Positions 23,378 through 37,449 of a DNA stretch of 64,000 nucleotides are shown piece after piece. Source of the stretch: Calliopsis andreniformis (taxonomy: Eukaryota > Arthropoda > Insecta > Hymenoptera > Andrenidae); NCBI RefSeq assembly GCF_051401765.1, contig NW_027480569.1:806001-870000 (forward strand). Reading direction: 5' to 3'. A program made the position numbers and the translations under genes. The notes beneath the pieces were generated by a model. The model ran no database searches and was not told the DNA's origin. It saw only the letters and a list, made by a program, of their open reading frames with translations. How positions within the stretch are numbered: position 1 is the first letter of the stretch; each line of letters begins with the position of its first letter.

Positions 23378-26010
23378 AGGATTGAGGATTGAGGATAGAG
23401 GATTGAGTGTTGAGGATTGAAGATTGAGTATTGAGGATAGAAGACTGACGATTGAGGATTGAGGATTGAGTGTTGAAGATTGAGGACTGATGATTGAGGA
23501 ATGAGGATTGAGGATTGAGGATTGAGGATTGAGTATTGAAGATTGAGGATTGATGATTGAGGACTGAGGATTGAGTGTTGAGTGATGAGAATTGATGTTT
23601 GTGGATAGAGGTTTGAAGATTGCAGATTGAGTATTGACTATTGAAAACTTTGAATTGAGGATATTCTATTGAGGATTGAGGATTGACAACAGATTGTTGA
23701 GGACTGAGTGCCGAAGATTGAGGATTCAGGATTGAGGATTCAGAATTGAGGTTTGAGGACTGAGGATTGAGGATTGAAGATTGAGTATTGAGGATTGAAG
23801 ATTGAGGATTGAGAATTGAGGATTCAGTATTGAGGGTGAGGGCTGAGGGTTGATGATTGAGGTTTGAGGACTGAGGACTGAGGATTGAGGATTGAGAATT
23901 GAGGATTGAGGATTGAGGATTGAAGATTGAGGATTGGGTATTGAGGATTGAAGAATGAGGATTGGGGATTGAGGATTGAGGATTGAGGAATGAAAATTGC
24001 GGGTTGAGGGTTGAGGATTGAGGATTGAAGAATGAGTACTGACGATTGAAGATTGAGGATTGAGGATTGAGTACTGAGGACTGAAGATTGACGATTGAGG
24101 ATTGAGGATTGAGGATTGAAGATTGAGTATTGAGGATTGAAGATTGAGGATTGAGGATTGACCATTGAGGACTGAGGATTGAGGATTGAGAATTGAGAAC
24201 TGATAATGAGGACTGAGGGTTGAAGATTGAGGATAGAGGATTGAGGATTGAGGATTGAGTATTGAAGATTGAGGACTGATGACTGAGTATTGAGGATTGA
24301 GGATTGAAAATTGATTATTAAGGATTGAAGATTGAGGATTGAGGATTGAGGATTGAGAATTGAGAATTGAGGATGAGGACTGAGGGTTGTGGATTGAGGT
24401 TTGAGGTATGAGGATTGAGGATTGAGGATTGAGTATTGAGGATTGAGGATTGAGGATTGAGGATTGAGTATTGAAGATTGAGTTTTGATGACTGAGGAAT
24501 GAGGATTGAGGATTGAGGATTGAGGATTGAGGATTGAAAATTGAGTATCGGGGCCTCAAGAATGAGGATTGACGATTGAGGATTGAGGACGGAGGATGAG
24601 GGCTGAGGGTTGAGGATTGTGGTTTGAGTATTGAATCCTGAGAATTCAGGATATTCTATTGAGCGTTGAGAACTGAGGATTGATGGTTGAGTATTGAGGA
24701 TTGAAGATTGAGGATTGAGGAATGAGTATTGAAGGTTGAGGATTGATGATTGAGGATTGAGGATTGGGGATTGAGGATTGAGTATTGAGTATTGAAGATT
24801 GAGGATTGATGATTGAGGATTGAGGATTGAGGATTGAAGATTGAGGATTGAAGATTGAGGATTGAGGATCGAAGATTGAGGATTGGGGATTGAGTATTGA
24901 AGATTGAGGATTGATGATTGGGGACTGAGGATTGAGGATTGGGGATAGAGGATTGAGGGTTAAGGTTTGAGGACTGAGGACTGAGGATTGTGGATTGAGG
25001 ATTGAGGATTGAAGATTCAGTATTGAGGATTGAATATTGGGAATTGAGGATTGAGGATTGAACATTGAGGACTGAGTGTTGAGTGTTGAGTGATGAGAAT
25101 TGATGTTTGTGGATAGAGGTTTGAAGATTGCAGATTGAGTATTGAGTATTGAAAACATTGAATTGAGGATATTCTATTGAGGATTGAGGATTGACAACAG
25201 ATTGTTGAGGACTGAGGGCCGAAGATTGAGGATTCAGGATTGAGGATTCAGAATTGAGGTTTGAGGACTGAGGATTGAGGATTGAAGATTGAGTCTTGAG
25301 GATTGAGGATTGAGGATTGGGGATTGAGGATTGAGTATTGAGTATTGAGGATTGATGACTGAGGATTGAGGACTGATGACTGAGGATTGAGGATTGAGAA
25401 TTGTTGATTGAGGATTGAGGATTGAAGATTGAGGATTGGGTATTGAGGATTGAAGAATGAGGGTTGAGGATTGAGGATTGAGTATTGAGGATTGAGGATT
25501 GAAGATTCAGGTTTGGGTACTGAGGATAGAAGAATGAGGATTGAAGAATGAGTATTGACGATTGAAGATTGAGGATTGAGGATTGAGTATTGAGGACTGA
25601 AGATAGACGATTGAGGATTGAGGATTGAGGATTGAAAATTGAGTATCGGGGACTCAAGAATGAGGATTGAGGATTGAGGATTGAGGACGGAGGATGAGGG
25701 CTGAGGGTTGAGGATTGAGGTTTGAGTATTGAATCCTGAGAATTCAGGATATTCTATTGAGTGTTGAGAACTGAGGATTAATGGTCGAGTATTGAGGATT
25801 GAAGATTGAGGATTGAGGAATGAGTATTGAAGGTTGAGGATTGATGATTGAGGATTGAGGATTGGGGATTGAGGATTGAGTATTGAGTATTGAAGATTGA
25901 GGATTGATGATTGAGGATTGAGGATTGAGGATTGAGGATTGAGTGTTGAGGATTGAAGATTGAGTATTGAGGATAGAAGACGGACGATTGAGGATTGAGT
26001 ATTGAGGATT
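23378..26010. repeat. 2.6-kb HOR block, copy 2
   Basis: This is the copy of 13800-16440, with landmark B at about 23.66 and 25.17 kb and landmark A at 24633 and 25731. Beyond 26010 the array switches within one heptad to sequence matching about 16.21 kb, then to sequence matching about 17.04 or 20.28 kb. This is a clear recombination mosaic. Confidence 0.88.
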
Positions 26011-28099
26011 GATGGTCGAGTATTGAGGATTGAAGATTGAGGATTGAGGAATGAGTATTGAAGGTTGAGGATTGATGATTGAGGATTGAGGATTGAGGTT
26101 TGAGGATTGAGGATTGAAGATTGAGTATTGAGGATTGAAGACTGACGAGTGAGGATTGAGGATTGAGGACTGAGGATTGAGGATTGAGGATTGAAGATTG
26201 AGGATTGGGTATTGAGGATTGAAGAATGAGGATTGAGGATTGAGGATAGAGGATTGAGTGTTGAGGATTGAAGATTGAGTACTGAGGATAGAAGACTGAC
26301 GGTTGAGGATTGAGGATTGAAGATTGAGTATTGAGGATTGAAGACTGACGATTGAGGATTGAGGATTGAGGACTAAGGATTGAGGATTGAGGATTGAAGA
26401 TTGAGTATTGGGTATTGAGGGTTGAAGAATGAGGATTGAGGATTGAGGATAGAGGATTGAGTGTTGAGGATTGAAGATTGAGTATTGAGGATAGAAGACT
26501 GACGATTGAGGATTGAGGATTGAGTGTTGAAGATTGAGGACTGATGATTGAGGAATGAGGATTGAGGATTGAGGATTGAGGATTGAATATTGAAGATTGA
26601 GGATTGATGATTGAGGACTGAGGATTGAGTGTTGAGTGATGAGAATTGATGTTTGTGGATATAGGTTTGAAGATTGCAAATTGAGTATTGACTATTGAAA
26701 ACTTTGAATTGAGGATATTCTATGGAGGATTGAGGATTGACAACAGATTGTTGAGGACTGAGGTCTGAAGATTGAGGATTCAGGATTGAGGATTCAGAAT
26801 TGAGGTTTGAGGACTAAGGATTGAGGATTGAAGATTGAGTATTGAGGATTGAGGATTGAGGATTGAAGATTGAGTATTGAGGATTGAAGACTGACGATTG
26901 AGGGTTGAGGATTGAGGACTGAGGATTGAGGATTGAAGATTGATGATTGAGGATTGGGTATTGAGGATTCAAGAATGAGGATTGAGGATTGAGGATTGAG
27001 GATTGAGTGTTGAGGATTGAAGATTGAGTATTGAGGATAGAAGACTGACGATTGAGGATTGAGGATTGAGTATTGAAGATTAAGGATTGATGATTGTGGA
27101 ATGAGGGTTGAGGATTGAGGACTGAGGATTGAGTATTGAAGAATGAGGATTGATGATTGAGGACTGAGGATTGAGGATTGGGGATAGAGGATTGAGGATT
27201 GAGGTTTGAGGACTGAGGACTGAGGATTGTGGATTGAGGATTGAGGATTGAAGATTCAGTATTGAGGATTGAAGATTGGGAATTGAGGATTGAGGATTGA
27301 ACATTGAGGACTGAGTGTTGAGCGTTGAGTGATGAGAATTGATGTTTGTGGATAGAGGTTTGAAGATTGCAGATTGAGTATTGAGTATTGAAAACATTGA
27401 ATTGAGGATATTCTATTGAGGATTGAGGATTGACAGCAGATTGTTGAGGACTGAGGGCCGAAGATTGAGGATTCAGGATTGAGGATTCAGAACTGAGGTT
27501 TGAGGACTGAGGATTGAGGACTGAAGATTGAGTATTGAGGATTGAAGATTGAGGATTGAGAATTGAGGATTCAGTATTGAGGATGAGGGCTGAGGGTTGA
27601 GGATTGAGGTTTGAGGACTGAGGACTGAGGATTGAGGATTGAGAATTGAGGATTGAGGATTGAGGATTGAAGATTGAGGATTGGGTATTGAGGATTGAAG
27701 AATGAGGATTGAGTATTGAGGATTGAGGATTGAGGAATGAAAATTGAGCGTTGAGGGTTGAGGATTGAGGATTGAAGAATGAGTATTGACGATTGAATCT
27801 TGAGGATTGAGGATTGAGTATTGAGGACTGAAGATTGACGATTGAGGATTGAGGATTGAGGATTGAAGATTGAGTATTGAGGATTGAAGATTGAGGATTG
27901 ACGATTGATCATTGAGGACTGAGGATTGAGGACTGAGGATTGAGGATTGAGAATTGAGAACTGATAATGAGGACTGAGGGTTGAGGATTGAGGATAGAGG
28001 ATTGAGGATTGAAGATTGAGTATTGAAGATTGAGGATTGATGACTGAGTATTGAGGATTGAGGATTGAAAATTGATTATTAAGGATTGAAGATTGAGGA
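26011..28099. repeat. Family 1 mosaic segment
   Basis: The start repeats the post-landmark-A segment (GATGGTCGAGT, as at 16.21 and 19.45 kb). At about 26.09 kb it changes to the order seen at 17.04-17.6 and 20.28-20.9 kb. The landmark B copy at about 26.71 kb has GATATTCTATGGAG, a T to G change not seen in the other copies I read. A further B copy lies at about 27.41 kb. No gene is visible. Confidence 0.7.
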
Positions 28100-28609
28100 T
28101 TGAGGATTGAGGATTGAGAATTGAGAATTGAGGATGAGGACTGAAGGTTGTGGATTGAGGTTTGAGGAATGAGGATTGAGGATTGAGGATTGAGGATTGA
28201 GGATTGAGGATTGAGGATTGAAAATTGAGTATCGGGGACTCAAGAATGAGGATTGACGATTGAGGATTGAGGACGGAGGATGAGGGCTGAGGGTTGAGGA
28301 TTGAGGTCTGAGTATTGAATCCTGAGAATTCAGGATATTCTATTGAGTGTTGAGAACTGAGGATTGATGCTTGAGTATTGAGGATTGAAGATTGAGGATT
28401 GAGGATTGAGTGTTGAGGATTGAAGATTGAGTATTGAGGATAGAAGACGGACGATTGAGGATTGAGGATCGAGGATTGAGGATCGAGGATTGAGGATTGA
28501 AGATTTAGTATTGAGGACTGAAGGTAGAGGATTGAGAATTGAGGATTGAGGATTGAGGATTGAAGATTGAGTATTGGGTATTGAGGATTCAAGAATGAGG
28601 ATTGAGGAT

Positions 28610-29700
28610 TGAGGATTGAGGGTTGAGGATAGAAGATTGAGTATTGAGGATTGAAGACTGACGATTGAGTATTGAGAATTGAGGACTGAGGATTGAGGAT
28701 TGAGGATTGAGGGTTGAGAATTGATGATTGATAATTGAAGATTGAGTATTGAGGATTGAAGGTTAAGGATTGAGGATTGAGGATTGAGGATTGACGATGA
28801 GGGCTGAGGGTTGATGATTGAGGTTTAAGGCCTGAGGACTGAGGATTGAGGATTGAGAATTGGGGATTGAGGATTGAGGAATGAAGATTGAGGACTGGGT
28901 ATCGAGGATTGAAGAATGAGGGTTGAGGATTGAGGATTGAGGATTGAGGATTGAGGATTGAAGATTCAGGTTTGGGTACTGAGGATTGAAGAATGAGGAT
29001 TGAGGATTGAGGATTGAGGATTGAGGATTGAAGATTGAGTATTGAGGATTGAAGATTGACGATTGAGGATTGAGGATAGAGGATTGAGTATTGAACGTTG
29101 AGGACTGAGTGTTGAGGGTTGAGTGATGAGTATTGATGTTTGTGGATAGAGGTTTGAAGATTGCAGTTTGAGTATTGAGTATTGAAAGCTGTGAATTGAG
29201 GATATTCTATTGAGAATTGAGGATTGACAATTGATTGTTGAGGACTGAGGGCCGAAGATTGAGGACTCAGTATTGAGGATTCAGAATTGAGGTTTGAGGT
29301 CTGACGATTGTGGATTGAGGATTGAGGATTGAAGATTCAGTATTGAGGATTGATGATTGGGAATTGAGGATTGAGGATTGAACATTGAGGACTGAGTGTT
29401 GAGTGTTGAGTGATGGGAATTGATGTTTGTGGATAGGGGTTTGAAGATTGCAGATTGAGTATTGAGTATTGAAAACTTTGAATTGAGGATATTCTATTGA
29501 GGATTGAGGATTGACAACAGATTGTTGAGGACTGAGGTCTGAAGATTGAGGATTCAGGATTTTGGATTCAGAATTGAGGTTTGAGGACTAAGGATTGAGA
29601 ATTGAAGATTGAGTATTGAGGATTGAGGATTGAGGATTGAAGATTGAGTATTGACGATTGAGGATGGGGGATGACGGTTCAGGATTGAGGTTTGAGGACT
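28610..29700. repeat. 1.1-kb block, copy 1 (recurs at 32.0-33.1 kb)
   Basis: This block matches about 32000-33090 at an offset near 3,387 bp. Shared rare states are GAAAGCTGTGAATTGAGG upstream of landmark B (29.18 and 32.57 kb), GATTTTGGATTCAG (29.56 and 32.95 kb) and GATGGGGGATGACGG (29663 and 33050). The last motif has a third copy at 33777, inside the next block. The left end overlaps the 0.96-kb block described at 28.10 kb. Confidence 0.78.
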
Positions 29701-30530
29701 GAGGACTGAGGATAGAGCATTGAGAAATGAGGACTGAGGATTGAGGATTGAAGATTGAGTATTGGGTATTGAGGATCGAAGAATGAGGATTGAGGATTGA
29801 GGTTTGAGGATTGAGGATTGAAGATTGAGTATCGGGGATTGAAGACTGACGATTGAGGATTGAGGATTGAGGACTGGGGATTGAGGATTGAGGATTGAAG
29901 ATTGAGGATTGGGTATTGCGGATTGAAGAATAAGGATTGAGGATTGAGGATAGAGGATTGAGTGTTGAGGATTGAAGATTGAGTATTGAGGATAGAAGAC
30001 TGACGATTGAGGATTGAGGATTGAGTGTTGAAGATTGAGGACTGATGATTGAGGAATGAGGATTGAGGATTGAGGATTGAGGATTGAGTATTGAAGATTG
30101 AGGATTGATGATTGAGGACTGAGGATCGAGTGTTGAGTGATGAGAATTGATGTTTGTGGATAGAGGTTTGAAGATTGCAGATTGAGTATTGACTATTGAA
30201 AACTTTGAATTGAGGATATTCTATTGAGGATTGAGGATTGACAACAGATTGTTGAGGACTGAGGTCTGAAGATTGAGGATTCAGGATTGAGGACTCAGAA
30301 TTGAGGTTTGAGGACTAAGGATTGAGGATTGAAGATTGAGTATTGAGGATTGAGGATTCAGGATTGAAGATTGAGTATTGAGGATTGAGGATGGGGGCTG
30401 ACGGTTGAGGATTGAGGTTTGAGGACTGAGGACTGAGGATAGAGCATTGAGAAATGAGGACTGAGGATTGATGATTGAAAATTGAGTATTGTGTATTGAG
30501 GATTGAAGAATGAGGATTGAGGATTGAGGT
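29470..30530. repeat. 1.06-kb block, copy 1 (recurs at 33.59-34.64 kb)
   Basis: This block matches about 33590-34640 at an offset of 4,114 bp. It shares GATGGGGGATGACGG, GGACTGGGGATTG and the GAAGAATAAGG unit (29925 and 34039). It ends where the downstream copy enters landmark D (GACGCTTGAGG at 34641) while this one continues GAGGTTTGAGG. Confidence 0.78.
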
Positions 30531-31999
30531 TTGAGGATTGAGGATAGAAGATTGAGTATTCAGGATTGAAGCCTGACGATTGAGGATTGAGGATTGAGGA
30601 CTGAGGATTGAGGATTGACGATTGATGATTGAGGATTGGGTATTGAGGATTGAAGAATGAGGATTGAGGATTGAGGATTGAGGATTGAGTGTTGAGGATT
30701 GAAGATTGAGTATTGAGGATAGAAGACTGACGATTGAGGATTGAGGATTGAGTATTGAAGATTAAGGATTGATGATTGAGGAATGAGGATTGAGGATTGA
30801 GGATTGAGGATTGAGTATTGAAGATTGAGGATTGATGATTGAGGACTGAGGATTGAGGATTGGGGATAGAGGATTGAGGATTGAGGTTTGAGGACAGAGG
30901 ACTGAGGATTGTGGATTGAGGATTCAGTATTGAGGATGAGGGCTGAGAGTTGAGGATTGAGGTTTGAGGACTGAGGACTGAGGATTGAGGATTGAGAATT
31001 GAGGATTGAGGATTGAGAATTGAAGATTGAGGATTGACGATTGAGGATGGGGGCTGACGGTTCAGGATTGAGGTTTGAGGACTGAGGACTGAGGATAGAG
31101 CATTGAGACATGAGGATTGAGGATTGAGGATTGAAGATTGTGTATTGGGTATTGAGGATTGAGTATTGAGGACTGAAGATTGACGATTGAGGATTGAGGA
31201 TTGAGGATTGAAGATTGAGTATTGAGGATTGAAGATTGAGGATTGAGGATTGATCATTGAGGACTGAGGATTGAGGACTGAGGACTGAGGATTGAGAATT
31301 GAGAACTGATAATGAGGACTGAGGGTTGAGGATTGAGGATAGAGGATTGAGGATTGAGGATTGAGTATTGAAGATTGAGGATTGATGACTGAGTATTGAG
31401 GATTGAGGATTGAAAATTGATTATTAAGGATTGAAGATTGAGGATTGAGGATTGAGGATTGAGGATTGAGGATTGAGAATTGAGAATTGAGGATGAGGAC
31501 TGAGGGTTGTGGATTGAGGTTTGAGGAATGAGGATTGAGGACTGAGGATTGAGTATTGAGGATTGAGGATTGAGGTTTGAGGATTGAGTATTGAAGATTG
31601 AGTATTGATGACTGAGGATTGAGGATTGAGGATTGAGGATTGAGGGTTGAGGATTGAGGACGGAGGATGAGGGCTGAGGGTTGAGGATTGAGGTTTGAGT
31701 ATTGAATCCTGAGAATTCAGTATATTGTATTGAGTGTTGAGAACTGAGGATTGATGGTTGGGTATTGAGGATTGAGGATTGAGGATTGAGGATTGAGTGT
31801 TGAGGATTGAAGATTGAGTATTGAGGATAGAAGACGGACGATTGAGGATTGAGGATTGAGGATTGAGGATCGAGGATTGAGGATTGAAGATTTAGTATTG
31901 AGGACTGAATGTAGAGGATTGAGAATTGAGGATTGAGGATTGAGGATTGAAGATTGAGTATTGGGTATTGAGGATACAAGAATGGGGATTGAGGATTGA
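30531..31999. repeat. Family 1 array with a degraded landmark A
   Basis: This is heptad array. The landmark A copy at 31704 is altered: the right hairpin arm reads TCAGTAT and the core reads TATATTGTATTGAG, so the inverted repeat is broken. Elsewhere the order of modules follows 43.0 and 15.0 kb. I see no gene. Confidence 0.65.
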
Positions 32000-33589
32000 G
32001 GATTGAGGATTGAGCATAGAAGATTGAGTATTGAGGATTGAAGACTGACGAGTGAGTATTGAGAATTGAGGACTGAGGATTGAGGATTGAGGATTGAGGG
32101 TTGAGAATTGATGATTGAGGATTGAAGGTTGAGTATTGAGGATTGAAGGTTAAGGATTGAGGATTGAGGATTGAGGATTGACGATGAGGGCTGAGGGTTG
32201 ATGATTGAGGTTTAAGGCCTGAGGACTGAGGATTGAGGATTGAGAATTGGGGATTGAGGATTGAGGAATGAAGATTGAGGATTGGGTATTGAGGATTGAA
32301 GAATGAGGGTTGAGGATTGAGGATTGAGGATTGAGTATTGAGGATTGAAGATTCAGGTTTGGGTACTGAGGATGGAAGAATGAGGATTGAGGATTGACGA
32401 TTGAGGATTGAGGATTGAAGATTGAGTATTGAGGATTGAAGATTGACGATTGAGGATTGAGGATAGAGGATTGAGTATTGAACGTTGAGGACTGAGTGTT
32501 GAGGATTGAGTGATGAGTATTGATGTTTGTGGATAGAGGTTTGAAGATTGCAGTTTGAGTATTGAGTATTGAAAGCTGTGAATTGAGGATATTCTATTGA
32601 GAATCGAGGATTGACAATTGATTGTTGATGACTGAGGGCCGAAGATTGAGGACTCAGTATTGAGGATTCAGAATTGAGGTTTGAGGTCTCACGATTGTGG
32701 ATTGAGGATTGAGGATTGAAGATTCAGTATTGAGGATTGATGATTGGGAATTGAGGATTGAGGATTGAACATTGAGGACTGAGTGTTGAGTGTTGAGTGA
32801 TGGGAATTGATGTTTGTGGATAGAGGTTTGAAGATTGCAGATTGAGTATTGAGTATTGAAAACTTTGAATTGAGGATATTCTATTGAGGATTGAGGATTG
32901 ACAACAGATTGTTGAGGACTGAGGTCTGAAGATTGAGGATCCAGGATTTTGGATTCAGAATTGAGGTTTGAGGACTAAGGATTGACAATTGAAGATTGAG
33001 TATTGAGGATTGAGGATTGAGGATTGAAGATTGAGTATTGACGATTGAGGATGGGGGATGACGGTTCAGGATTGAGGTTTGAGGACTGAAGACTGAGGAT
33101 AGAGCATTGAGAAATGAGGATTGAGGATTGAGGATTGAAGATTGAGTATTGGGTATTGAGGATCGAAGAATTAGGATTGAGGATTGAGGTTTGAGGATTG
33201 AGGATTGAAGATTGAGTATCGAGGATTGAAGACTGACGATTGAGGATTGAGGATTGAGGACTGAGGATTGAGGATTGAGGATTGAAGATTGAGGATTGGG
33301 TATTGAGGATTGAAGAATGAGGATTGAGGATTGAGGATAGAGGATTGAGTGTTGAGGATTGAAGATTGAGTATTGAGAATAGAAGACTGACGATTGAGGA
33401 TTGAGGATTGAGTGTTGAAGATTGAGGACTGATGATTGAGGAATGGGGATTGAGGATTGAGGATTGAGGATTGAGTATTGAAGATTGAGGATTGATGATT
33501 GAGGACTGAGGATTGAGTGTTGAGTGATGAGAATTGATGTTTGTGGATAGAGGTTTGAAGATTGCAGATTGAGTATTGACTATTGAAAA

Positions 33590-34640
33590 CTTTGAATTGA
33601 GGATATTCTATTGAGGACTGAGGATTGACAACAGATTGTTGAGGACTGAGGTCTGAAGATTGAGGATTCAGGATTTTGGATTCAGAATTGAGGTTTGAGG
33701 ACTAAGGATTGAGAATTGAAGATTGAGTATTGAGGATTGAGGATTGAGGATTGAAGATTGAGTATTGACGATTGAGGATGGGGGATGACGGTTCAGGATT
33801 GAGGTTTGAGGACTGAGGACTGAGGATAGAGCATTGAGAAATGAGGACTGAGGATTGAGGATTGAAGATTGAGTATTGGGTATTGAGGATCGAAGAATGA
33901 GGATTGAGGATTGAGGTTTGAGGATTGAGGATTGAAGATTGAGTATCGGGGATTGAAGACTGACGATTGAGGATTGAGGATTGAGGACTGGGGATTGAGG
34001 ATTGAGGATTGAAGATTGAGGATTGGGTATTGCGGATTGAAGAATAAGGATTGAGGATTGAGGATAGAGGATTGAGTGTTGAGGATTGAAGATTGAGTAT
34101 TGAGGATAGAAGACTGACGATTGAGGATTGAGGATTGAGTGTTGAAGATTGAGGACTGATGATTGAGGAATGAGGATTGAGGATTGAGGATTGAGGATTG
34201 AGTATTGAAGATTGAGGATTGATGATTGAGGACTGAGGATCGAGTGTTGAGTGATGAGAATTGATGTTTGTGGATAGAGGTTTGAAGATTGCAGATTGAG
34301 TATTGACTATTGAAAACTTTGAATTGAGGATATTCTATTGAGGATTGAGGATTGACAACAGATTGTTGAGGACTGAGGTCTGAAGATTGAGGATTCAGGT
34401 TTGAGGATTCAGAATTGAGGTTTGAGGACTAAGGATTGAGGATTGAAGATTGAGTATTGAGGATTGAGGATTGAGGATTGAAGATTGAGTATTGAGGATT
34501 GAGGATGGTGGCTGACGGTTGAGGATTGAGGTTTGAGGACTGAGGACTGAGGATAGAGCATTGAGAAATGAGGATTGAGGATTGATGATTGAAGATTGAG
34601 TATTGGGTATTGAGGATTGAAGAATGAGGATTGAGGATTG
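33590..34640. repeat. 1.06-kb block, copy 2
   Basis: This is the partner of 29470-30530. Near 34504 it reads GATGGTGGCTGACGG where the partner has GATGGGGGCTGACGG. Landmark B copies lie at about 33.60 and 34.33 kb. Confidence 0.78.
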
Positions 34641-37440
34641 ACGCTTGAGGATTGAGGGTTGAGGATGTAGGATTGAAGAGAGAGGACTGAGTGTTGAGAA
34701 TTGAGTGTTGAGAATTGATGCTTGAGGTTTGAGATTTGATTATTGATTATTCTGGATTGAGTATTGAACCATAAGAGTTCAGGATGTTCTATTGAGTATT
34801 GAGAATTGAGGATTGATGGTTGAGTATTGAGGATTGATGGTTGAGGGTTGAGTGTTGAATATTGAGGATTGAGGATTGAGGATTGAGGATTGATGATTGA
34901 GGATTGAAGATTGATTAGTGATGATTGAAGATTGAGGACTGAGGATTGAGGGTTGAGGATTGAGGACGAGGACTGACGGTTGAGGATTGAGGTTTGAGGA
35001 TTGAGGATTGAGGATTGAGGACTGAGGCTTGAGGATTGAGGATTGAGCATTGAGGATTGAAGATTGAGGATTGGGTATTGAGGTTTGAAGAATGATAATT
35101 GATGATTGAGGGTTGAGGATTGAGGATTGAGGATCTAGGATTGCAGATTGATTATTGAGGATTGAAGATTGGGGATTGAGGATTGAGGATTGAGGATCTA
35201 GGATTGGAGATTGATTATTGAGGATGAAGATTGAGAATTGGGTATTGAGGTTTGAAGAATGAGGATTGAGAATTGAGGATTCAGGATTGAGGATTGAGGA
35301 TCTAGGATTGGAGATTGAATATTGAGGATTGAAGATTGGGGATTGAGGATTGAGGATTGAGTATCTAGGATTGGAGATTGATTATTGAGGATGAAGATTG
35401 AGAATTGAGGATTGAGGATTGAGAATTGAGAATTGAGGATGGGGACTAAGGGTTGAGGATTGAGGGTTGAGAAATGAGGATTGGGGAATGAGGATTGAGG
35501 ATTGAGGATTGAGGATTGAGGATTGAGGATTGAGTATTGAAGATTGAGTATTGATCACTGAGGATTGAGGATTGAGGATTGCAGATTGAGTATTGTGGAT
35601 TGAAGATTGAGGATTCAGGATTGAGGATTGAGGATTGAGGATTGAGGATTGAGGATTGAGGATTGAAGATTGAGTATTGAGGATTGAAGATTGAGGATTG
35701 AGGATTGAGGATTGAGGATTGAGGATTGAGGATTGAGCATTGAAGATTGAGGATTGGGGATTGAGGATTGACGATTGAGGATTGAGTATTGAGGATTGAA
35801 GATTGAGTATTGATGATTGAAGATTGAGGATTGAGGATTGAGGGTTGAGGATTGAGGACGAGGACTGACGGTTGAGGATTGAGGTTTGAGGATTGAGGAT
35901 TGAGGATTGAGGACTGAGGCTTGAGGATTGACAATTCAGCATAGAGGATTGAGGATTGAGGACTGGCGATTGAGGATTGAAGATTGAGGATTAAGGACTG
36001 AGGATTGGGGATTGAGGATCTAGGATTGGAGATTGACTTTTGGGTATTGAAAATTGAGGATTGAGGAACGAGGATTGAGGATTGAGGTTTGAGGACTGAG
36101 GACTGAGGATTGATGACTGAGAATTGAGTATTGAGGATTGAGGACTGAAGATTGAGGATTGGGTGTTGAGGATTGAAGAATGAGGATTGAGGATTGAGGA
36201 TTGAGGATTGAGGATTGAGTGTTGTGGATTGAAGATTGAGTATTGAGGATAGAAGACTGACGATTGAGGATTGAGAATTGAGGATTGAGGATCGAGGATT
36301 GAGGATTGAAGATTTAGTATTGAGGATTGAAGATAGAGGAGTGAGAATTGAGGATTGAGGATTGAGGATTGAAGATTGAGAGTTGGGTACTGAGGATTGA
36401 AGAATGAGGATTGAGGATTGAGGATTGAGGATTGAGGATTGAGGATTGAAGATTCAGTATTGAGGATTGAAGATTGGGAATTGAGGATCGAGGATTGAAC
36501 ATTGAGGACTGAGTGCTGAGTGTTGAGTGATGAGAATTGATGTTTGTGGATAGAGGCTTGAAGATTGTAGATTGAGTATTGAGTATTGAAAACCTTGAAT
36601 TGAGGATATTCTATTGAGGATTGAGGATTGACAACAGATTGATTAGGACTGAGGTCTGAAGATTGAGGATTCAGTATTGAGCATTCAGAATTGAGGTTTG
36701 AGGGCTAAGGATTGAGGATTGAAGATTGAGTATTGAGGATTGAGAATTGAGGATTGAAGATCGAGGATTGAGGATTGAGGATGCGGGCTGACGGTTGAGG
36801 ATTGAGGTTTGAGGACTGAGGACTGAGGATAGAGCATTGAGAAATGAGGATTGAGGATTGAGGATTGAAGATTGAGTATTGGGTATTGAGGATTGGAGAA
36901 TGAGGATTGAGGATTGAGGATTGAGGATTGAGGATGAGGGCTGAGGGCTGAGGATTGAGGTTTGAGGACTGAGGACTGAGGATTGAGGATTGAGAATTGA
37001 GGATTTAGGATTGAGGATTGAAGATTGAGAATTGGGTATTGAGGATTGAAGAATGAGGATTGAGGATTGAGGACTGAGGATTGAGGATTGAGGATTGGAG
37101 GTTGAGGATTGGGTATTGAGGATTGAAGACTGAGGATTGAGGATTGAGGATTGAGGATTGAGGATTGAAGATTGAGTATTGAGGATTGAAGATTGAGGAT
37201 TGATGATTGAGAATTGAGGATTGAGGATTGAGGATTGAAGATTGAGGATTGGGTATTGAGGATTGAAGCATGAGGATTGAGGATTGAGGATTGAGGACTG
37301 AGGATAGAGTATTGAAGATTGAGGATTGGGTATTGAGGATTGAAGAATGAGGATTGAGGATTGAGGATTGAGGATTGACGATTGAAGATTGAGTATTGAG
37401 GATTGAAGATTGAGGATTGAGGATTGAGGATTGAGGATCG
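34641..37440. repeat. Transitional segment between family 1 and family 2
   Basis: This begins with a diverged landmark D (34641-34800). It then carries repeated GAGGATCTAGGATTGGAG units (35.14, 35.20, 35.30 and 35.36 kb) otherwise typical of the 3.4-4.9 kb duplication and of 39.8-40.2 kb. The final landmark B of the left domain is at about 36.60 kb. A near-pure consensus stretch lies around 35.6-35.75 kb. Family 2 markers start near 37.44 kb. No gene is visible. Confidence 0.65.
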
Positions 37441-37449
37441 AGGATTGAA

